From: Corbicula japonica
Lineage: Eukaryota; Mollusca; Bivalvia; Venerida; Cyrenidae
DNA: 64,000 nucleotides
Assembly: GCA_038501625.1 (NCBI GenBank)
Contig: JAZAYU010000183.1
Coordinates: 434,001 to 498,000, forward strand
Direction of reading: 5' to 3'
This document shows, one piece after another, positions 56,101 through 64,000 of this stretch (positions are counted from its first letter, which is position 1; each line of letters begins with the position of its first letter). The position numbers and the translations under genes are program-made. The notes beneath the pieces were generated by a model. That model was not told the origin of the DNA, did no database searches, and was given only the letters and a program-made list of their open reading frames with translations.

Positions 56101-59100
56101 CTTGTTTACGATTTTTTTAAAGTGCGTGATTTTGTGTGCTTAAATCATTACTGATATAAAATTCAAATGTTCTGTTCATCTACTCACATTTTAAATCAAT
56201 AACAAAAATAATAGGGAAAATGGTTCTATACTTGAGCAGAATTAACATCTTTGTGAATTCACAAAATAATAAGGTCGACAAAGAAAAAAACTATCATATT
56301 TAAGCAGATTTATTTTAATCCGGGTTTCCGGCGTTCCCCCAAAACGAAAGTTGATTTCCTAGTTACCCTACGTTACCCCAAAATGTTGGCATAAAATGAC
56401 CTCTATCTACCAGCCAAGACTTATGAAATATTAAAATGTTAAATAGGTTTTGTATTGGGCACAGGAGAGATCAGTTACGAGACTAGCACATGGAAAGGCG
56501 AATAAATATATTTTTGTTTTATCTGAAATAGGTATATAAAAACAACGATTTTCTCACAAAAATCAACAAAATACCCATCGCAAATTCTGGGATCTTACGC
56601 GACTATGCCGTTTTCGCAAGTAACGGTTGGGCACGGTGATATTGCCCATACCGGGAATCGTACCCGCACCGTTGACGAAAGCGCTTAGCCAAACAAATTC
56701 GATCACTCTGCCTATTGAGCTAACCCGGTGGACACCCCCCCCCCCCCTCAAAAAAAAGAGAAAAGAATATCGAATAACCCTTATAAACGTGATAATGTTT
56801 ACATGACATCGTTACTCGATTATTTACTGATAACATTTCTAACTGTACGGAATACTTTCTACGGTCGCCACAATGCACAAAGAGCGCTACTGTGAATTCC
56901 AAATGATACTGGACATAATGGGAATCCAACACGCACCGTAGGGCGCAGCGCCTAGCTATGCAAATCTGATCACATCATCACATCACTCTGCCGATTGAGC
57001 TAACCGAGAGAACCCCCAAAGCATGCGCGGGATAATCCTGATAAACATAATAATATTTGAAGACACCGGTACCCAAATAAAAATAGAATGATTTAATTAT
57101 TTTAAAGAATAAGGTAAATGAATGGTGCAATTTTTAAAAATATGTATAACTACTACATCGATATACAGGAACTGGTTCAAAACGCCGATGATGCAGAAGC
57201 TAGTGTGATGAAAATTCTCTACGATGGGAGAATATTAAACGAAGAACATCCCAATGAGAAAAAGTACAGAATGTTCCTTCGAGTAAGTACCAGTTTTACT
57301 TTGAGAGATTTTGATATTTTTCTTTTAATATTTATAACATTGCAATGACGAAAGGTAAAGGTAAAAGTATGGGTTTATAGTCTGTAATTAATGTATTCAA
57401 CAGACTTTCACATTTTACCCCCCGATCACTGGATATATAAGTCGTCCGTTAACAGTCGGCGATGTAGGCAGCCACGGAACATTGGCTTATATTCCTCACA
57501 GGTACCTATTTATACACCTGGGTGGAGAGAAGCAATGAAGGCTTAATTTCTTGCTTAAGGAAATTAGCGGCCGGACGGGGGTTCGAACCAGGGACCCCTC
57601 GATCCCTAAGCGAGCGCTCTACCACAGAACTACTCTCAAAGGAGTAACGCCTTGAAGAAATTTGAATAGTGATCATGAACTTGATTTGAATGAAAGTTTT
57701 CTTCAACAAACTATAAAAATAAATTAAAATAAAACATTATATGGTATGGTAATTTGCTTGTTGGCAAGTTTGTAAGCATGTTTATTGAACCATTGAGGAG
57801 ATGCAGATTAAAAAATCTGAAAAAAAATACAATTAACTAAATATATTAAAGCAGCACCTCCCCTGTTTATCCAGATACTATTAATGTTTTTCTCAACCAA
57901 TAATTCATTTTAAATGCCCTCAATTATAACATTACAATCATTTTGTTGAAACAATTACTATAATTATAAAACATCTCGTTTTTTTTCTTTTAGAACAAAA
58001 TAAAAGAAATATCATGTCAGCGAATTTCCCGAAAGAGACATAACTTAAATTTAAAACCAAACTAAATTTCTGTAAATAATTAAATGTATTAGAGACCAAG
58101 TCTTTTTGACATTATGATTAACTCTTGCACCAATGTCTTACAACGAAAATTTTGTATTTTTAAGAAAAATGAGTCTTCGAACATGTCGAAAAAAGAATCG
58201 CCATTATTTAAATATGTATTACATGCAATTGTGTATTACATATCATGGGGCAATTATCTTACAACACGCACAGTTTTACTAATATCTAAACTAGATTAGA
58301 TCGTTCATATAACCTAAATACATATGCTTGTAGGCCCCAGCGTTGGCGTTTTATAACGATGCAATGTTTACTGACGCTGACTGGAAGGGCATCAAATCTA
58401 TCTACAGCAGTGTCAAGAAAGAGGATCCTTTGAAGATTGGACGCTTTGGACTCGGCTTCAAATCTGTATTCCACTTGACAGGTATACCTGCTTTGAACGA
58501 GAATTGTTTCTGCCTGCCCTATTTAGTAATTTTACGTCGTTATTAGTACGAGTACGTCGTCTCAGTCACACTTGACTTCTACGCAACGGGTGGTTAGGTC
58601 AGAGAAAAAAATATTTTAGATTCTCATCCCCACCCGCCCCTGTCTTAAACCACCCGCCTCAAAAATTTGTATTGTTAAAAAAATCGAAATATATTCTGTT
58701 CCGTACAGAACTGATTTTTGACCATCCCGAAATACCTTCTTCGTTAATAAAAAATAAAAATTAAAAAGTGCCCAACCGCCCCTTTTTTCCCCAAAATCCG
58801 GATGAGAATCTAATAATTTATTTTCTCTGGCCTTACATGTGATAATATAAGAAAGATGTTGTGAAAATTATAGGAAAGTAAGATGAGATTGGTTGGTAAA
58901 AGTTACAGATAAGTTGAATGATAGATAATAAAGATGACTTTTTCTCCAAACTTAATTAATGGAAACTTCCGATGATGAATAATCTAAGTAGTATTTAGTG
59001 ATGTTAAATTTATGTCCAAATTTTTTGCCGGGGACTATGCCTACATAGAAAATTTCAAAAATATTTGAAATGACAAAAGTATAGTATTATTTCGTGTTTG

Positions 59101-62100
59101 CCAGTTTTCCACATTTTAGACAAGTGTGATGACCCATTAACCGTTTCTCTGAAATATGTGTGGCTGATATCAATGATTCATCCAGAGACAATTCATGCCA
59201 TATGCAATTATTTCCCATCTATAAAACAAGGAATACTTCTAAAAAATAATTTATTGAACCCGCTCATATGAAATATATTTAATGTAGTTGTTTTGGTTTT
59301 AAATTCAGAGGTAAATTTATATTTTAAGATTACCCATGTATCATCAGCGGCATGAATGTTCTGTTCATTAATCCCCATGAAAGGCAATCTGGAAAAGTCT
59401 GTGTGACGGTTAAATTAAAGAATCTACGCAAATGGAGGAAGCTGAATATTAAAGACTTTATGGCCGCTATCAACGGAACATTTGGATTCTCGGAGAAGAC
59501 ATTAGACGAAGGTCATTATCCAGGCACGATGTTTTGGTTTCCATTACGCCAAACAACTTCTGCTTTGTCTGAAGATGTTTATAAAGACGCTGATGTGCTA
59601 GGACTAATTCAGGCCTTTATATCTGAATCACACAGAAGTCTGATTTTTCTAAAGACGCTTTGCAGTGTGGAAATATTTGTCAATCTTCAAGCTTCCACTC
59701 AGGATGATATCAGTTCACCGAAAAGAAAAAAGAGGAAGATGAGTCGCGACACAAAATCCTTACTCGACGAAATGTATTTCGGAAAAGATGTACCGTTTTA
59801 CGGTGTTCGTATAACTAATACGTCTAATGATTTGGAGCGAAAAAGGGCACACATATTAAAAGAGCTGAAAGAAATAGGCGACACCGTTCCAAATGAGTCG
59901 AAATATTGGGTGCACGATGTCTTTGTTTCGGCCACAACAAAAACCGTAGATGGAAATGACAAAATGTCGAAAGCGCGATGGTTGATAGTGAACTATCTTA
60001 AGGGAGGGGAAATATCAGAGCGTATACATGCTCTCAAAAAAGATAAAGACCTGTTGTATCCGCATCTTGTCGGACTGGCTGCCCCAATAGTCGAAGATTG
60101 TAGCTATAGTAGTACCGCAGGACATGTGTTCTGTTACCAACCTCTACCACAGGAAAGTTCTTCTTTTACGGGGCTACCAGTGCACGTGAATGCATTCTTT
60201 GCTCTAACACAGAATAGAAGACATATAAGATGGCCTGATGACGACGACCAATCACTGACCACCACAGACAAGAAGATTGAATGGAATCTTCGGCTGTTGT
60301 CAGAAATCTTCCCGTATGCATACGTCCAGCTTGTGTCCGAAATGGTCAAACTTAGCAAGTCAGAAAGAAATAAAGAATACTTAAGAGAAGCTGTTTACAA
60401 CACTATTCCAAGCATTACAGCAGCACAGCCTCATTGGAGGGGTTTGGCAAATGACGTTCTTAAATTGTGTTTGAAACAGAAAAAAGAAATGTTCTATACA
60501 AAGAGTTCTGGAAATTGGATACCTGCTGAAGAGGCAGTTATACCTTATGAAACAACAGCAATACCAACGGCAGAGGATTTGTTGCTCAATGACAAAGTAA
60601 ACGTTTGTAAAGTACCAGATCATGTGGTTACTGATGTCAGGAAACTTTTTCCAGATTTGAAACTCGTGACACCTATGTTCATAAGACAACACCTTGTCAA
60701 GTCACCCAGTTACAAACAACTATCATTTGACAAAAAACAAGACCTTTTAGAGCTAGTACTTCAAGAAAGTTCGACAGAATACCTGGATGGCATAGAGTTG
60801 ATACCTCTGGCAGATTCAAAGCATTGCACGTTTTCTGGCACTAATCCTGTGTTTGGTGAAGCAGAAGATGTTATTTCTATCTTTCCCGGGCATGAAGCAC
60901 GGTTTTTATCAACGGATCTAAGACACGATATAATGGAACGTCTGAAAACGGTTTCATTTGAAGGTAATTTAATTATTCTTTTTAATACATACTTACAATG
61001 ATAATACTTGATGATCCGATTATATCATGTGGGTTAATCATGTTTAATAGCCACCTATTCCGAATTTATGGAATTGCCAAACAGGGAAAACAAACGCAAA
61101 ATCAGATGATAGCACGGGAGACTTTTAGCACTTACTTGGTATAAGTGGCAAGGTAAACGTATGTTGTATGAAGTTTAAAACAGTTTGCAGTTACGTAAAA
61201 CATGTCAAAATATTTCAAATGTCATTTACATTTAATTTGAATTATATTTTACAGCCTAAAAACAGTTTTGTAGTGGCCCATGAATTTCATACATCCTCTT
61301 TAAAATTATTCCGTTTTAATCGTCTTTTTTAAACCATGGTATGCAAACTCATAAATAAATAATTCAACAATTATAAATTCATATTTATATGTGCAATTAA
61401 TTAAATTTACTTTTAAAGGTGATCACTGCATTCAAACCGTCAACGCGGACGTTGCTAAAGAGATGCTGCACAAAATCATTTCATCAAATTTTAAGAAAAA
61501 GCTAAAGGTGCTACCGAAAAATGCAGAGAAATGGAAACCATGGATACAAAAGGTTTGGACTTTTATACAAACAAGATTCAAGCATGAATGCAGAGTATTC
61601 AAGGACCTTGAACTTTTTCCTGTTTTAATTAACAGCCCGTGGGATTCAGCAACTGAATTTCATATGAATTCTCTTCGGGGGCCCTTTTTACATTTAAAAC
61701 CCTCTGTGGTTGTCAAAAAGGAGAATAAGGTCCGTCAAGGACTAGCCCTATTGTCTATTACTTGTGTCAAGCATGTACCTGACTGGATAGACAAAGGATT
61801 TGTACAACACTTCGTGCACGACAGTATAGCTGATTCTTTGTCCCAGACATCTGACGACAATGTAAGAAAATACAATGAAAATAGTACGGCTGAGGTAAGT
61901 GACGCCGTTCTTGCTTATTTCTCCGAATGGATTCATACAGAACTCTCTACCACATGCAAAGAGCGCATAAGACATATAAAATTGTTTAAAGCTCGATCCA
62001 GTTCCAAAGATTTCGAAGTCGTTTCACTTACAGAGAATAACAAAATACTGGATACAGATGGTTTTCCTGTAAATTTCCCTGCAAAGTTGATTGTGTTGAA

Positions 62101-64000
62101 TTCAGACCTTGAAAAACGCTTTGCGAAAATCCTAGGTGGAGAAATTGTAAGTGCCTCAGAAATAGCGATGGACGCTCTGTTAAAGTTTGATTCGTATTCG
62201 GCAGATGAACAGAAACGATTGGTGACTTGGATAATAAAAAACGACATAGTTTTTGAGGACATCCGGTTACAAAAACAGCTGGAGAAAACTAACATCTTGC
62301 GCTCTGCTGATAAAAAATTGCACAAGCCATCCGATTTATTTGATCCAACGGACAAGTTCTTAGTGGAAAAACTTTTCCGCAATCAGAATGTTTTTCCAGT
62401 TTTAAACGAAGACGATCCTCTTTTCATGAAACGTTTACGGAGTCTTGGATTGAAAACTAGAGATCAAATTACAAGTGATGACATTGAAAAACAATGCAGC
62501 TTAGTTCATGAAATGTCTTCAGGCAAGACACAATTTGACGAGAGCAAATGCCTTGCTCTTCTAAAAGTCATGAATGAAAAGTTCTTTCTGGTGAAAAAAG
62601 AACATATTTTATCAAAGCAATGCATTTTTGCTCTTGACAAAGTTGATTTGTCGAGTAAGTCATTGACGGTCAAAACACATGATAAAACGTCTTTACTCAG
62701 ATGTCCGACAGAAGTTAAGTCTCTAGATTTTTCTTCACTGATTAGTTCAGTTCATTTTACCATCGACACTCGGACTTTGCCTCATTTATCCAAAGTTTTT
62801 GGATGGTCAGAACCTCCAAAAGTCGCTGATGTAGTCAATCACTTATTAAATATTGTGAAAACTTATGACCAGACGAAGAAAGCGAAATGTTTGCCGATGG
62901 TTACCGAGGTGTACGAATGGCTTCAATCACAAAAGCAGTGTCCGCTTGAGGAGGTGAAATCTATTTTAAACGATGTTTTTTCCGCACAAGAAGCCAAATA
63001 TGTTTGGGTTGGGAACGGTTTTCAACCTCCAGAAAAGGTTTTTGTAACAAAGAAGGAAGGCGACATTGAAATGACTCCGTTTTTGTTTGAACTCCCGTCA
63101 GAGATGCAAGGACTGTCAGAATTTTTCATAGCAATAGGATGCTGTAGTTATCTTGATTTCAGTATGCATATACGAACGTTAGAAGAAATAAAGATTGAAT
63201 GTGACAAAGAGATGAAAAAGAGAATTTGCCGAGATAGTCGTGCTTTAGCTCTTGCCATCGATATACTGAACAAACTCAAAAACGATTTCAAAGAAAATAT
63301 TGAAGGCAGCAACATTGAGGTTGTTTTTCCAGTACATGTACGGGATAAGGGCGGAAGTCTGAAATTCGAACCTGCTAAACGCTGTACTTACTGTGATGCC
63401 CAGTGGTTACAAGACATGATTGAAGATGATATAATTGAGGTTCACCCAGATGTTCCAATAGCAACAGCAGAAGCTTTAGGAGTTCCGTCTCTACGGCAGC
63501 AGTTGTTATCCAATGCTGAAGCATTTGAAGAATGGGGCCAAGAAGAACCACTAACAAGAAGGTTACGTACTCTTCTCAAAGAAGGTTATGTCGATGGATT
63601 CTCGGTGGCAAAGGAACTGTTTCAAAATGCTGATGACGCACGTGCAAGAAAATTGTGGATCTTGTATGATGAAAGAGAAAACAATGATGCAAAAACACAG
63701 CTTTTAAGTGACAATATGGGTAAATGGCAAGGACCGGCAATTTGGGCCTTCAACGATGCACTGTTCACAGCAGAAGACTTAAAAAATATAACAAAATTAA
63801 GCGGAGCTACTAAAGGAAATGATACTACGAAAATTGGAAAGTTTGGACTAGGATTTTGTGCTGTGTATAACTTGACTGATGTGCCAAGCTTCATATCCGG
63901 GGAAAATCTGGTTATTTTTGATCCTCATACAACGTTTCTGGGAAAAGCTTTACCCGGAAAAAGCCCAGGATTACGGATCAATTTTAGACTTATGAAAAAT
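53160..64000 (+). CDS. SACS: Sacsin-like giant co-chaperone, two sacsin repeats visible (partial at both ends)
   Basis: Five exons chain in phase: 53160-53275, 57169-57282, 58334-58481, 59329-60963 and 61419 to the window edge (about 1530 codons, no stop). Repeat 1 has PPLLDQLKIILDEY, the Bergerat N-box ELVQNADDAEAS, FYNDAMFTDADWKGI, IGRFGLGFKSVFHLTDYPC and GHYPGTMFWFPLR. Repeat 2 starts at about 63560 with LTRRLRTLLKEGY, ELFQNADDARA, GPAIWAFNDALFTAEDL and IGKFGLGFCAVYNLTD. These are the HSP90-like (GHKL) ATPase folds of sacsin (SACS), a very large chaperone-associated protein linked in mammals to mitochondria and intermediate filaments. The Gly usually seen before PAL is Ala in repeat 1 (APALAFYND). 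No ubiquitin-like domain is seen upstream; earlier exons may lie beyond the LINE. In mammals most of the protein sits in one giant exon, whereas here repeat 1 is spread over four. Bivalves have several sacsin-like genes, so orthology is not proved. Confidence 0.93.
53281..53330. repeat. Hairpin MITE family A, half copy at a sacsin splice donor
   Basis: CTAAAGCAGGAGACCAGCCT, CAAATCTCAAGCATCTGAG matches one arm of family A and starts within 6 bp of the GT donor at 53276. Confidence 0.65.
53577..53905. repeat. ~81-bp tandem repeat, four units
   Basis: The unit contains GTACCCGATACGAAACTTGT, TTAACATTTCGGAAGTTTTG and GGGGAAACGCCGGAACCCCG. Units start near 53592, 53673, 53754 and 53837, almost identical. 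Only one diverged unit is present in the opposite arm at ~56320-56380, so the amplification followed the inversion. Confidence 0.9.
54302..54976. mobile_element. 675-bp TA-flanked MITE with long TIRs
   Basis: AGGTGGATGGACACGTTGCT, CACCCAGTT at the left and AACTGGGTGAGCAACGTGTC, CATTCACCT at the right. Inverted similarity extends ~140-170 bp inward (CATCTATGAAGG/CCTTCATAGATG). TA lies on both sides. No transposase. Confidence 0.8.
55124..55186. repeat. Short hairpin
   Basis: GGTATTCCACTG is mirrored by CAGTGGAATATC with an 8-nt loop, and pairing extends outward through GTGAAATAAAA/TTTTTATTTTCAC. Confidence 0.7.
55363..55512. repeat. 150-bp near-perfect palindrome
   Basis: ATTTGTTTTACCAGTATAAG runs inward to TTTTCACTCGTGG, then the loop CTTCG, then CCACTCGTGAAAA back to CTTATACTGGTAAAAACAAA. 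The arms are ~72 bp with only a few mismatches. A central CTCCGGAATT/AATTCCGGAG block stands out. It is either a foldback MITE or a hairpin RNA source in the sacsin pre-mRNA. Confidence 0.9.
55798..55936. mobile_element. 139-bp MITE with 37-bp TIRs
   Basis: GGGGTGGCAAAGTGAACACG, CAGAGGGTGGTTTT at the left is mirrored by AAAACCACCCTCTG, TGTTCACTTTACCATCCC at the right. Confidence 0.8.
56570..56745 (-). mobile_element. tRNA-derived SINE, minus strand
   Basis: The minus-strand head has GGTTAGCTCAATAGGCAGAG (box A) and GCGGGTACGATTCCCGG (box B) at about 56660-56735. A C-run and A-run adjoin it at 56736-56760. Confidence 0.6.
56761..57010 (-). mobile_element. tRNA-derived SINE with family E body, minus strand
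   Basis: The head on the minus strand is GGTTAGCTCAATCGGCAGAG at ~56985-57005. The body at 56775-56929 matches 22421-22560 (CGCCACAATGCACAAAGAGC, CTACTGTGAATT). A further body start recurs at ~57030. The box-B region is damaged. Confidence 0.6.
57349..57635 (-). mobile_element. tRNA-derived SINE, minus strand (sacsin intron 2)
   Basis: The minus-strand head GTAGTTCTGTGGTAGAGCGC and CTGGTTCGAACCCCCGTCC lies at ~57575-57632. The body continues to about 57349, ending in pyrimidine/A-rich text. The anticodon arm is only partly paired. Confidence 0.7.
57636..58333. other. Rest of sacsin intron 2
   Basis: AT-rich, no gene or clear repeat. Confidence 0.4.
58482..59328. other. Sacsin intron 3
   Basis: An intron from the GTATACC donor to an ATATTTTAAG acceptor. 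A weak inverted pair is possible (GGTTAGGTCAGAGAAAAAA near 58590 and TTTATTTTCTCTGGCCTTAC near 58815), suggesting a small decayed MITE. Confidence 0.5.

Larger units (their letters stand above)
53545..56510. mobile_element. Foldback pair inside sacsin intron 1
   Basis: GCATTCGCCTTTCAATGTG, AACTGATCTCTCCTGT (53545-53590) is mirrored at ~56465-56505. TAGTTTCTTTCTTTGTCGAC, CCTTATTATTTTTTGGATTC (53905-53945) is mirrored at ~56255-56310. The ~2.2 kb between the arms is filled with smaller elements. The boundaries are approximate. Confidence 0.6.

Noticed and set aside
61748..63894. Minus-strand frames of 60-149 codons
   Set aside because: They are antisense shadows of the long, uninterrupted sacsin exon that runs from 61419 to the window end.

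Overview
The window is animal nuclear DNA, most likely from a bivalve mollusc. It is AT-rich, the genes are split by GT-AG introns, and most of the DNA between and inside genes is transposon-derived. The molluscan signs are pearl/HINE-type Helentron elements with a ~159-bp tandem core, tRNA-derived SINEs (one with an AAAC-repeat tail), a RING-less TRIM-like B-box/NHL gene and a sacsin-like gene. No species name can be given from sequence alone.

Host genes, in order: (1) 244-1044 (+), the last two coding exons of an SLC2A/GLUT sugar transporter; (2) 9071-13196 (+), a complete two-exon B-box/coiled-coil/NHL (TRIM-like) gene of 561 aa whose intron holds a pearl-type element, a pearl fragment and a SINE; (3) 21257-26577 (-), a complete three-exon GPR157-like seven-helix receptor of 346 aa; (4) 53160 to the window end (+), five exons of a sacsin-like gene covering two ATPase-bearing sacsin repeats, with more sequence expected on both sides. 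Splice phases are consistent at every junction that could be checked. No functional link between the four genes is evident.

Repeats by region: 3-9 kb holds the transporter 3' region, one CRE-bearing MITE and a ~340-bp direct duplication. 13.2-16.3 kb holds a degenerate array that resembles the last coding bases of the NHL gene, followed by a 32-bp minisatellite. 16-23 kb is dense in MITEs. 27-38 kb is a 50-bp satellite broken by three insertions: a 484-bp TTAA element, a ~4.3-kb element with a decayed THAP/DDE transposase, and a 4.97-kb TTAA element that contains a ~650-bp-arm foldback. 38-48 kb is mostly repeats and unexplained AT-rich DNA with LINE debris. 49-53 kb is a LINE with an APE/RT ORF2 that carries a 2A-like motif. 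53.5-57.6 kb, inside the first visible sacsin intron, is packed with foldback elements and SINEs.

The best candidates for under-described biology are the 4.97-kb TTAA foldback element and the satellite it interrupts, the amplification of a coding 3' end into an array, the MITE family with paired TGACGTCA sites, and the 2A-bearing LINE. No new multi-gene system could be demonstrated.
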